A program made the translations under genes and the position numbers. The notes under the pieces were generated by a model. It did no database searches, had not been told where the DNA came from, and saw only the letters and a program-made list of their open reading frames with translations. Shown here piece after piece: positions 8,529-15,031 of a DNA stretch of 21,510 nucleotides (position 1 is the stretch's first letter; each line of letters starts with the position of its first letter). The stretch comes from Armatimonadota bacterium (GTDB lineage Bacteria > Armatimonadota > UBA5829): the NCBI GenBank assembly GCA_023474015.1, contig JAMCYN010000093.1:1-21510 (forward strand), in the 5' to 3' direction.

Positions 8529-9045
8529 GTCCAGCGTCGGAGTTTGGACGGAAGGTTCAGGAAAGGACGAGACAGGACATTTCCGTCCGAGACGCGACTC
8601 TATGAGTATCTAAACGCGTTCCACAATGTCTTCAAAGAAGACAAACGGGTCGAAGGCAAAGCGTTCATACCAGCCAAGAACGAACATCTTTAGGGGTTGT
8701 GCAAGGTAAACAAGATACTCTTGGCAAACGTGCAGCACTGGTGTGGTTGATTGATATTTGGAGCGATAGGCGCTCTGGCAGGCTCTCCAGCCTAAAGACA
8801 GTCGATAAAATGGACTTTGGATACGGCACAAACTGGTGCCTGCAGGCTAATCACGTCTGAGTAAGCCCTCGGTACCACCTGAGAAGCGCAGCGACTCGAT
8901 TTTCAGCCGATTTGCGCCTACCAAGTCGCAACGTTGGCCCACAGTTCGTAAAAAAAAGGACTCTCAGATGATCAAAAGGGCACATCTACTCGAGATGGTG
9001 GAGGATCCGGGCCTGCCTGATGCACTTGCTTAAGACCCAATTCGG
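8529..9045. other. Intergenic region, no gene recognised
   Basis: About 520 bases separate the divergent TPR-type gene and trpB2. No ORF with convincing coding character is seen. A minus-strand frame at 8610-8687 could encode a 25-residue peptide ending at the TAG in frame with the TPR gene, but it lacks a ribosome binding site. An 8-base A run lies at 8950-8957. On the minus strand 8869-8880 reads AGGTGGTACCGA, superficially like the conserved T-box core, without the rest of such a leader. A promoter for the minus-strand operon must lie here but could not be pinned down. Confidence 0.5.
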
Positions 9046-9054
9046 AGTTATAAT
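9026..9054 (+). promoter_or_regulatory. Putative sigma70 promoter of trpB2
   Basis: A perfect TATAAT -10 (9049-9054) lies 17 bp from a weak -35, TTGCTT (9026-9031). It would give a leader of about 35 nt before the ATG at 9096, too short for an attenuator or riboswitch. Confidence 0.55.
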
Positions 9055-9095
9055 GAACCTCAACGGTTCACACAAACTCCCAAAGGAGGACTTTT

Positions 9096-10421
9096 ATGCA
9101 GGAGAGGCAATATATCCTGTCGCAGAAGGACATACCAACCGAGTGGTACAACGTTGCTGCGGACCTTGGCGGGCCGCCGCCTCCACTCCACCCGGGCACG
9201 CAGCAGCCATGCGGTCCGGACGACCTGGCGCCGATCTTCCCGATGGCGATCATCGAACAGGAGATGTGCACCGAGCGGTGGATCAAGATCCCCGAGGAAG
9301 TACTTGAAAAGCTCGCGTTGTGGCGTCCGACCCCGCTTTATCGCGCCACCGCTCTCGAGGCGGCGCTGGGCACCCCAGCTAAGATTTTCTACAAATACGA
9401 AGGCGCCAGCCCAGCGGGCAGCCACAAGCTCAACACCGCCGTAGCCCAGGCCTACTACAACAAGAAGGAGGGCACCAAGCGCATCGCCACCGAGACGGGA
9501 GCGGGCCAGTGGGGAAGCGCGCTGTCGATGGCGTGCAACTTCTTCGGCCTCGGCTGCACGGTCTATATGGTCAAATGCAGCTTCTATCAGAAGCCGTACC
9601 GCAAGTCCCTTATGCATGTCTACGGCGCTGAGGTCTTCCCGAGCCCTGGCGAACAGACCGATTTCGGCAAGAAGGTGCTGGCGCAAGATCCGGACTGCCC
9701 CGGCAGCCTCGGCATCGCCATTAGCGAGGCGCTCGAGGATACGGTGAAGCACGACGATGTCAAGTATTCCCTGGGCAGCGTTCTGAACCACGTAATCCTC
9801 CACCAGACCGTCATCGGCCTGGAGAGCCAGAAGCAGATGAAGATGGCCGGAGCATACCCGGACGTAGTCATCGGCTGCGTCGGCGGGGGAAGCAATTTCG
9901 GCGGACTTGTGATGCCGTATATGGCGGACAAGATCGCCGGCAAGAACGTGCGCGCGGTCGCGGTTGAGCCCACCGCCTGCCCGACGCTCACCAGGGGCGA
10001 CTACAAGTATGATTTTGGCGATACCGCCCAGATGACCCCACTTCTCATGATGTACACTCTCGGAGCCGGCTTCATGCCTCCGGCGATCCACGCAGGCGGC
10101 TTGCGCTACCACGGAATGGCCCCACTAGTCAGCCTGCTGGTAGACAAGGGCCTGGCTGAGGCTGTCGCGCTCGACCAAGTGGATGTATTCGAGGCCGCCG
10201 TGCAGTTCGCGCGCACGGAGGGGATAGTCCCCGCACCCGAGTCATCCCACGCCATCTGCCAGGCGATTCGAGAAGCGAAGCAGGCCAAGGAAGAAGGCAA
10301 GGAACGCGTCATCCTGTTCAACCTCAGCGGCCATGGCTTCCTCGATCTCGCGGCTTACGATTCTTACCTGGAGGACAAGCTCAAGAGCACTTCGGAGTGC
10401 TCGTGCTGCATTGAGAGATAG
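9096..10421 (+). CDS. trpB2: Tryptophan synthase beta chain-like, TrpB2 type
   Basis: A PLP enzyme of 441 residues that condenses indole, or a phosphorylated serine analogue and indole, to tryptophan. It belongs to the long TrpB2 class rather than canonical TrpB1, shown by the extended N-terminus with [11 protein letters not shown] (14-24), the overall length, and ETGAGQWG at 133-140 where TrpB1 usually has ETGAGQHG. The PLP-binding lysine is K111 in GSHKLN, and the cofactor phosphate loop is GGGSN at 263-267. A strong Shine-Dalgarno AAAGGAGGA (9082-9090) sits 5 nt before the ATG. No trpA or other trp gene is nearby and the gene has its own promoter and structured 3' region. TrpB2 enzymes couple poorly to TrpA and often stand alone, in line with indole salvage. 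The Cys-containing C-terminal tail (SECSCCIER) is a minor oddity. Confidence 0.96.
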   Translation: MQERQYILSQKDIPTEWYNVAADLGGPPPPLHPGTQQPCGPDDLAPIFPMAIIEQEMCTERWIKIPEEVLEKLALWRPTPLYRATALEAALGTPAKIFYKYEGASPAGSHKLNTAVAQAYYNKKEGTKRIATETGAGQWGSALSMACNFFGLGCTVYMVKCSFYQKPYRKSLMHVYGAEVFPSPGEQTDFGKKVLAQDPDCPGSLGIAISEALEDTVKHDDVKYSLGSVLNHVILHQTVIGLESQKQMKMAGAYPDVVIGCVGGGSNFGGLVMPYMADKIAGKNVRAVAVEPTACPTLTRGDYKYDFGDTAQMTPLLMMYTLGAGFMPPAIHAGGLRYHGMAPLVSLLVDKGLAEAVALDQVDVFEAAVQFARTEGIVPAPESSHAICQAIREAKQAKEEGKERVILFNLSGHGFLDLAAYDSYLEDKLKSTSECSCCIER

Positions 10422-10459
10422 CTATTCAGTACCGCTCAGAGGAGCACACTATCGTTGTC

Positions 10460-10544
10460 GGGCGTTATCTCTGATGACGCCCGAAACAGAACCTTGGGGG
10501 TTTGAAATCCCGAGATTCTGTTTCGCACGCGATAACATATCGCG
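10460..10544 (+). other. Three consecutive hairpins downstream of trpB2
   Basis: Hairpin 1 (10460-10482) has a 10-bp stem including one G-T pair, GGGCGTTATC paired with GATGACGCCC. Hairpin 2 (10482-10525) has a 10-bp outer stem CGAAACAGAA/TTCTGTTTCG and, after one mismatch, a 6-bp inner stem CTTGGG/CCCGAG with one G-T pair. Hairpin 3 (10528-10544) is CGCGATA-ACA-TATCGCG. None is followed by a T run, so none is a classical intrinsic terminator. They could protect or end the trpB2 transcript, or form a small structured RNA. Confidence 0.6.
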
Positions 10545-10585
10545 CGCGATCAAGGTGTGTTCGTCCCGGCATCGCCGAAAATAAA

Positions 10586-10615
10586 TTGACATCAGCCCCC
10601 GACGGCTGATACAAT
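10586..10615 (+). promoter_or_regulatory. Sigma70 promoter of tRNA-Leu, with dyad in the spacer
   Basis: TTGACA (10586-10591) and TACAAT (10610-10615) are separated by 18 bp, with the tRNA starting 12 nt further on. The spacer is almost entirely an inverted repeat, ATCAGCC (10591-10597) and GGCTGAT (10604-10610). Confidence 0.8.
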
Positions 10616-10626
10616 ATAGTGCGCCT

Positions 10627-10712
10627 GGGGACGTGGCGGAATGGCAGACGCGCTAGGTTGAGGGCCTAGTCCACGCAAGTGGGTGTGAGTTCAACTCTCA
10701 CCGTCCCCACCA
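10627..10712 (+). tRNA. tRNA-Leu (anticodon GAG)
   Basis: A class II tRNA of 86 nt including an encoded CCA (10710-10712). The acceptor stem pairs GGGGACG (10627-10633) with CGTCCCC (10702-10708). The anticodon arm is CTAGG-TTGAGGG-CCTAG with GAG at 10660-10662, reading CTC/CTT leucine codons. A long variable arm (CCAC-GCAA-GTGG) is as expected for tRNA-Leu, and the T arm is GTGAG-TTCAACT-CTCAC. metF ends 10 nt away on the opposite strand. Confidence 0.97.
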
Positions 10713-10722
10713 GCAACCAACC

Positions 10723-11604
10723 TCACATCATCAAGCCTTGCTCTCTTAACCCATTTACCACACCCACAGCGGACTCACTCCGGTCCATGGTATATATGTG
10801 CAATCCGGGCACTCCCGCTTCGAGCAGCTCCACGCATTGGCGAGTGGCGAAGTCTATCCCGAACGCCAGCAGCGCCTCCGTATCTCCTTCGGGCAATGAC
10901 GCGAGGCCCCGGCGCAGATCATCGGTGATGGTCGCCCCGCATATCCCGGCCAGCATTTCCATCATCTTAACGCTGTAAATGGGCATCACTCCGGGCAAGA
11001 TCGGGACCTCAATACCGGCGGCCCGGCATTGCTCGATAAACTCGAAGAAGTATTTGTTGTCGTAGAAATAGTTGGTGACTATATACTCGGCGCCACGGTC
11101 CACTTTCAGTTTGAGATAATCGAGGCTCTTTTCCTTGGTCGTGGCTTCGACGTGCCCCTCGGGATACCCGGCCACCCCCATGCAGAAGCCGTACTTTGGC
11201 CGTATGAACGCGACCATCTCAGAAGCGTAAGGCAGGCTGTCCGGGTGCGGCTCGAACTCCTTATCCCGTGGGGTATCCCCGCGCACGGTCAGGATGTTCT
11301 CTATGCCGACCGCCTGATAATCGTCCAGAACACCCGTAATATCCTCCGGCCCCAGCCCGTATCCGGCGAAATAGGCTATCACCTCCAGCCCTTTTTCGCG
11401 CTTGAGCTTCTCCACGAGCTGGCGCGAGCCGTCGCGCGTAGACCCGCCCGCTCCGAACGTAACGGAAACGAAATCCGGCTCCAGCGCGGCCAACGCGTCG
11501 ATAGCCGTATTCAGACCCTCGGCGGCCTTCTCAGACCTGGCCGGGAACAGCTCGAACGAGAGCGTCTGCTTGTTGCTCGCGCTCCAGATGTCGGTCACTT
11601 TCAT
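10723..11604 (-). CDS. metF: Methylenetetrahydrofolate reductase
   Basis: A FAD enzyme that reduces 5,10-methylene- to 5-methyl-tetrahydrofolate, feeding methionine synthesis. It has 293 residues, matching E. coli MetF (about 296). Visible motifs are SFELFPARSEKA at 16-27, where the Glu corresponds to the catalytic Glu28 of E. coli, VTFGAGGSTRDGS in the flavin-binding region, ILTVRGDTPR (the LRGD-type motif), and GVAGYPEGH. The frame is open back to 11742, but the ATG at 11602-11604 is preferred: GAGGAG lies 7 nt upstream, the protein then aligns with the family start, and a -10-like TATACT (11668-11673) lies inside the longer frame. It is a single gene converging on tRNA-Leu, with no other methionine gene nearby. 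Confidence 0.95.
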   Translation of the reverse strand: MKVTDIWSASNKQTLSFELFPARSEKAAEGLNTAIDALAALEPDFVSVTFGAGGSTRDGSRQLVEKLKREKGLEVIAYFAGYGLGPEDITGVLDDYQAVGIENILTVRGDTPRDKEFEPHPDSLPYASEMVAFIRPKYGFCMGVAGYPEGHVEATTKEKSLDYLKLKVDRGAEYIVTNYFYDNKYFFEFIEQCRAAGIEVPILPGVMPIYSVKMMEMLAGICGATITDDLRRGLASLPEGDTEALLAFGIDFATRQCVELLEAGVPGLHIYTMDRSESAVGVVNGLREQGLMM

Positions 11605-11667
11605 TCCATCTCTCCTCAGGACTTGCACCATTTCGCAAATGCGGAGACCAGTCTTCTCCCCGATACT

Positions 11668-11673
11668 AGTATA
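11668..11673 (-). promoter_or_regulatory. Possible -10 element of metF
   Basis: On the minus strand GTTATACTAG holds TATACT at 11668-11673, 64 nt before the chosen metF start. No good -35 is seen at 16-18 bp, so this is a weak call. Confidence 0.35.
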
Positions 11674-11746
11674 ACACTCCCTGCCCGCAAAGACGAAGGC
11701 TGCTCCTCGGGTGCTTGTCAAATCTACGGAAAGCCCATTCACCCGT

Positions 11747-11920
11747 ACACCGTAAGCCCTGAGTAGGTCCTGAGTAGGCCGTAGGCCGTACCGAAGGGCC
11801 GTATCGAAGGGCGGCTACGAAGGTAGGAAGCTCGGTTGAAACTTGCCCGGCCCTTCGATACGCCCACCAGACCATCTCATAACAGCCAACTTCTACTGGG
11901 CTACTCAGGGCCTACGGTGT
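11747..11920. repeat. Nested inverted-repeat element, MITE-like
   Basis: Outer 20-bp arms at 11747-11766 and 11901-11920 are inverted copies with one mismatch (ACACCGTAAGCCCTGAGTAG). Nested inside, GTATCGAAGGGC (11801-11812) is matched by its exact complement at 11850-11861, and a variant GTACCGAAGGGC sits just before it at 11788-11799. CCTGAGTAGG also occurs twice in direct order (11758-11767 and 11769-11778). No ORF with coding character is present. The layout fits a small non-autonomous mobile element or palindromic intergenic repeat. Confidence 0.7.
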
Positions 11921-12066
11921 GCTGCCCCATTCTTGCGATAATGTGCAGGCCGCTCATATATTCCTGAATTCCGTAGATTTGCGCCCCTGCTCCTCTTCAT
12001 CGCATCTTAACTGACGGACGAGTAGGGTTTCGAGACACGAGTTGTCACAAGCAGCTTTCTTGAGTC

Positions 12067-12082
12067 TTCGCGTATATGCGAA
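12067..12082 (-). terminator. Small hairpin after the beta-barrel gene
   Basis: TTCGC (12067-12071) pairs with GCGAA (12078-12082) around a 6-base loop, 16 nt past the stop of the minus-strand gene. No T run follows, so termination is only a possibility. The rest of 11921-12097 shows nothing recognisable. Confidence 0.3.
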
Positions 12083-12097
12083 AGGTCAGATTCTGCC

Positions 12098-13111
12098 CTA
12101 TAAGTTCGGATACACTATCAAGAAAACCCTCGTATCCGGCGACATTCCGTTGTCCGGCTTGATGGCGGGGAACCTCAGCCCGACGCCCACGGTGATTTTG
12201 TTGAATGCGTTGAACCGCACGCTGGGGTCGATGTATAGAGTCATGCCGTGGGTGGTGGTACCTGCAAGGATAGGCTGATCCACACCCGGTGGCGCCGAGT
12301 TGGGATAGCTGTCGTCGGCCTGGGTGCGCAGAGTAAGCCCAAGCGAAGCCGCGAGCTTTTCGGTAATGCCATAGGTAGCGCTGGCGGCGGCAATGAAGAT
12401 ATCCCCTATCTTAACGTCCTCGTCGCCCGGAGTGTGCAGCTTGGCCGCAAGCAGTCCGACATAGGACAGCCTGTGCCGCCTCCTGCCGTAGGCCAGCGCC
12501 AGGTATCCGTCGACGCTCCCGCTGCCGGGCTGCCAACTGATCGGCATACGCCTCGGGAAGTCTCGGTAGTAGGCGTTGGTGACGGAGTTGCTCGCGCCGA
12601 AGGTGGCGTCGTCCTTGCCGGTCGGCAGTTCCAGCCCGGCGGTCGCCACGATGCTCTCCTCTTCGCGCCTATTCCAGAACCGCTTCTTCGCCACCAGAAC
12701 CGTATCACCAAAGGCATTGATAATGCCGGTCGCCTCCTGGCCCGAGATAAGCCCCCGAGCGTGCGTTCTTTGATATGCGATGGACACCCCCATCGCCCAG
12801 CAGTCGTTGAACCCATGCAAGGCCCCAAGGCGCTCGACATCGAATTTCAGCCCGAGCTGCGGCTGGACGTTCACTCCGTCTTGCCTGAACGACTCGGACT
12901 GCACCGACAGGGCGTCGAAGTCGGGAATAGTCTTCCCCGCAGGGGGAATGAACGCCCCCATCCCAGCAAGTGGCACATCGTGTTCGTTATCGATAAAAAC
13001 CGGCGGGTTCTCCATAAAACCGCGCTCAGAATTGACCCCCTGAGCACTCGCGGCGATACCCAGCGCCAACACCACTACGACGAAGATCGAAATGACCCTG
13101 ATTGTATCCAA
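12098..13111 (-). CDS. Predicted outer-membrane beta-barrel protein (transporter-like)
   Basis: 337 residues from a TTG start at 13109-13111. The start is supported by GGAGG 7 nt upstream and by the signal peptide that follows at once (MDTIRVISIFVVVVLALGIA, then ASA before Q24); the frame is open further upstream, but that part lies antisense to the SDR gene. The mature protein is rich in alternating beta strands, with GLELPTGKDDATFG, then PGSGSVDGYLALAYG and a final strand KITVGVGLRFP. This PTG...GSG.D..L..A pattern resembles the 'MetA-pathway of phenol degradation' transporter-like family (PF13557), a barrel family whose substrates are mostly unknown. It would sit in the outer membrane. It is divergent from the SDR gene with about 105 bp between starts. 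No partner genes suggest a substrate. Confidence 0.8.
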   Translation of the reverse strand: MDTIRVISIFVVVVLALGIAASAQGVNSERGFMENPPVFIDNEHDVPLAGMGAFIPPAGKTIPDFDALSVQSESFRQDGVNVQPQLGLKFDVERLGALHGFNDCWAMGVSIAYQRTHARGLISGQEATGIINAFGDTVLVAKKRFWNRREEESIVATAGLELPTGKDDATFGASNSVTNAYYRDFPRRMPISWQPGSGSVDGYLALAYGRRRHRLSYVGLLAAKLHTPGDEDVKIGDIFIAAASATYGITEKLAASLGLTLRTQADDSYPNSAPPGVDQPILAGTTTHGMTLYIDPSVRFNAFNKITVGVGLRFPAIKPDNGMSPDTRVFLIVYPNL

Positions 13112-13150
13112 CAGACCACCTCCGAACCGCCTATATATACCCACCGGGCC

Positions 13151-13179
13151 TTGAACTTTGCCCCCCGACGCGCTACCAT
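13151..13179 (+). promoter_or_regulatory. Possible promoter of the SDR gene
   Basis: TTGAAC (13151-13156) and TACCAT (13174-13179) are spaced 17 bp apart, each matching 4 of 6 consensus bases, and sit about 40 bp before the SDR start. Confidence 0.4.
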
Positions 13180-13217
13180 GGTGCGGTTGGAACTTAGAGA
13201 CAGAGCATGGAGGAACA

Positions 13218-13955
13218 ATGGGACTGCTGGACGGACAAGTAGCGTTTATCACGGGTGCCGGGCGAGGGATCGGTAAGGCGATATCGGAGGCATTCGCAAG
13301 AGAGGGAGCGGCAGTCGCCGCCGCCGCGCGGAGCGAGGATGAGATCAATGCGCTGTGCAAGGAGATCACCGACACAGGCGGGCGGGCGACCCCGATCGTG
13401 ATGGACCTGAATTCGGAGGAGTCCATCAAACTCGCGATAGCCGAGGCGCGTCGCAAGTTCGGCCAAATCGACCTGCTCGTGAATAACGCCGCCATAATAG
13501 CCCTAGCCAAGGTCCACGAGACCTCCACCCAGACCTGGGACGACGTGATGAACACCAACGTCCGAGGCGTCTTCCTCACCTGCCGCGAGGTGCTCCCGGA
13601 GATGATGGAGCGCCGTTCGGGCCGCATTATAAACGTGGGATCGACCGCGGGCCGGAGGGGATACCCTGAGCAAGGGGCATACTGCGCCTCAAAGCACGCG
13701 CTGGTGGGGCTGAGCAAGGTCCTCGCTATCGAAACGCAGTCCCATGGCATTCGAGTTCACATGCTCAGCCCCGGCGGAGTCCTCACCGGTCTCTCCGCTG
13801 ATCTCAGATCGTCCAGGGGCGAGACCGAAGACTCCCCCGAGTGGATGACGACCGAAGAGATAGCAAACGCGGCGCTCTATCTCTGCACCCAGACCGGCGC
13901 CGCTCTCACCGACGACCTGATTCTGAGGCGCTACGCCTCTGAGCCGTGGCGGTAG
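13218..13955 (+). CDS. Short-chain dehydrogenase/reductase (SDR family)
   Basis: A cytosolic NAD(P)-dependent oxidoreductase of 245 residues with a complete classical SDR set: the cofactor motif TGAGRGIG at 12-19, NNAA at 89-92, N114, S142 and YCASK giving Y155 and K159. The ATG at 13218 is chosen because GGAGGA (13209-13214) lies just upstream and the product then begins where the family does; the frame can be opened 20 codons earlier but without such support. Substrate cannot be deduced. It resembles FabG-type 3-ketoacyl reductases, but the end TGAALTDDLILRRYASEPWR replaces the usual TG..L.VDGG tail, pointing to a non-FabG SDR subgroup. Its last 25 bp overlap the convergent IMPase-family gene. 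Confidence 0.92.
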   Translation: MGLLDGQVAFITGAGRGIGKAISEAFAREGAAVAAAARSEDEINALCKEITDTGGRATPIVMDLNSEESIKLAIAEARRKFGQIDLLVNNAAIIALAKVHETSTQTWDDVMNTNVRGVFLTCREVLPEMMERRSGRIINVGSTAGRRGYPEQGAYCASKHALVGLSKVLAIETQSHGIRVHMLSPGGVLTGLSADLRSSRGETEDSPEWMTTEEIANAALYLCTQTGAALTDDLILRRYASEPWR

Positions 13956-14725
13956 ATCCCGATCACATCATACAACAGTTCCGCGTGAATCTCCGGGTTT
14001 GCGGTCACTACGTGGATCACGTTATCGCGAAGGTCTATCGGCTTTCCCTTGAAATCGGTGATCACCCCACCGGCTTCTTGAATTATCACAATACCGGCCG
14101 CCACATCCCATGGGTTCAGCCCGGCCTGCAGGTAGCCGTGGAGCCTGCCGCACGCAATATACGCCATCACCACCGCCGCCGATCCGAACCTGCGGAAGTA
14201 CGTCGTCCTGTGGCTGAGATACTCCGTGTATCTTATAAAATCGGCGCTGTCGGTACCGGGCGACCAACTCACATTGATCAGGCAGTCGTCTAAACTCTTC
14301 TCTTCCGCGACCTGGATAGCCCTGCCGTTCACACTGGCCCCGCGTCCGCGTTCGGCGTAAAACATCTCATCGTGTATCGGGTCATATATCCCCCCCGCGC
14401 TCGGGACCCCACCCTCCGCGCGGCCAATCGACACCGCGAACATCGGAATATGCATGGTGTAGTTCTTGGTGCCGTCCAGCGGGTCGATAACCCACACCGC
14501 GCCGTCCAGGTTCCCCTGCGCGCCGGTTTCCTCGGAGATAATCCCGTCGTCCGGAAACTCAGCCTTGATGCGGTCGATCACATATTTCTCGGATGCCTCA
14601 TCGACCTCCGTCACAACGTCCCCGCGACTGCCTTTCGCGCGCCATGTGTCCAGTTTCTGATACTTCTCGCGAATAATCCCGCCCGCTCCCCGTGCCACAT
14701 CCTGAATAAAGTCCTCAAGCTGCAA
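13931..14725 (-). CDS. Inositol monophosphatase family phosphatase
   Basis: A Mg2+/Li+-sensitive phosphatase fold of 264 residues. The metal-binding set is complete: SEET with E65/E66, WVIDPLDGTKNY with D81, D84, G85 and T86, and NPWDVAAG with W206-D207. Family members hydrolyse inositol-1-phosphate, fructose-1,6-bisphosphate, histidinol phosphate or PAP; the sequence alone does not decide among these. The start is a TTG at 14723-14725 with GGAAGGAAG about 9 nt upstream; there is no better ATG near the conserved N-terminus (LEDFIQDVARGAGGIIRE). Because hisJ in this window already supplies a histidinol phosphatase candidate, the SuhB/inositol-phosphatase role seems likelier, but that is inference. 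Confidence 0.92.
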   Translation of the reverse strand: MQLEDFIQDVARGAGGIIREKYQKLDTWRAKGSRGDVVTEVDEASEKYVIDRIKAEFPDDGIISEETGAQGNLDGAVWVIDPLDGTKNYTMHIPMFAVSIGRAEGGVPSAGGIYDPIHDEMFYAERGRGASVNGRAIQVAEEKSLDDCLINVSWSPGTDSADFIRYTEYLSHRTTYFRRFGSAAVVMAYIACGRLHGYLQAGLNPWDVAAGIVIIQEAGGVITDFKGKPIDLRDNVIHVVTANPEIHAELLYDVIGIYRHGSEA

Positions 14726-15031
14726 TAGTCAAATCTTCCTTCCGCAATTAGGCGTACCATAGGTCATGTTAGGCAATAAGGGGACAAATTACTCCAGGCA
14801 GGCTCGTCAATCACGAAATATCGAAAGGGAAAGGAAGGAATTAGATGCGTCGGAAAGCTTTCTACACCGACGCCGGCCCTTCGTAGATAGGTAAGCTTCG
14901 GGGCGAAAAGCCTCCCGAAGCATCTTGAGTCGAGCGCATGTCATTCTGTTCCCTATTTTCGGCATTAAAATGCCGAAACACCCTGGCCATAGGTCATTCT
15001 GCATTCTTCATTCATCATTCTGCATTATCCC
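14726..15031. repeat. Intergenic region with three hairpins and short repeats
   Basis: No gene is convincing here. Three inverted repeats follow each other: GCGTCGG/CCGACGC (14847-14853, 14867-14873), GCTTCGGG/CCCGAAGC (14895-14902, 14914-14921) and TTTCGGCATT-AA-AATGCCGAAA (14957-14978). TCATTCTGCATT then occurs twice with a 21-bp period (14994-15005, 15015-15026), and TCATTCTG once more at 14941-14948. The minus-strand frame 14807-15004 runs straight through these hairpins and is not believed to be coding. This looks like a dispersed intergenic repeat, perhaps REP-like; the last palindrome could also end transcripts. Confidence 0.6.

Noticed and set aside
8610..8687. 25-codon minus-strand ORF as a leader peptide of the TPR/PA14/Rhs operon
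   Set aside because: No ribosome binding site, no attenuator-like structure, and no amino-acid run that would suggest regulation.
8869..8880. T-box-like AGGTGGTACCGA on the minus strand
   Set aside because: No stem I, specifier loop or terminator was found, and the downstream minus-strand gene is a TPR-type protein and not an aminoacyl-tRNA synthetase or amino-acid gene. trpB2 is on the other strand with a leader of only about 35 nt.
9060..10112. 350-codon minus-strand frame opposite trpB2
   Set aside because: Antisense shadow of a highly conserved gene, with no start signal or recognisable protein features.
11605..11742. 46-codon N-terminal extension of metF
   Set aside because: It contains the likely -10 box, has no family counterpart, and the downstream ATG has a strong Shine-Dalgarno sequence.
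13112..13750. Long N-terminal extension of the beta-barrel gene
   Set aside because: It is antisense to the SDR gene; the TTG at 13111 has a ribosome binding site and is followed immediately by a signal peptide.
14779..14793. AGGGGACAAATTACT, slightly like the IS end repeats at 155-200
   Set aside because: Only the GGGGACA core matches, and no transposase or second repeat lies nearby.
14807..15004. Minus-strand 65-codon frame
   Set aside because: It reads through two full hairpins and part of a short direct repeat, has no ribosome binding site, and its composition reflects the repeat and not a protein.
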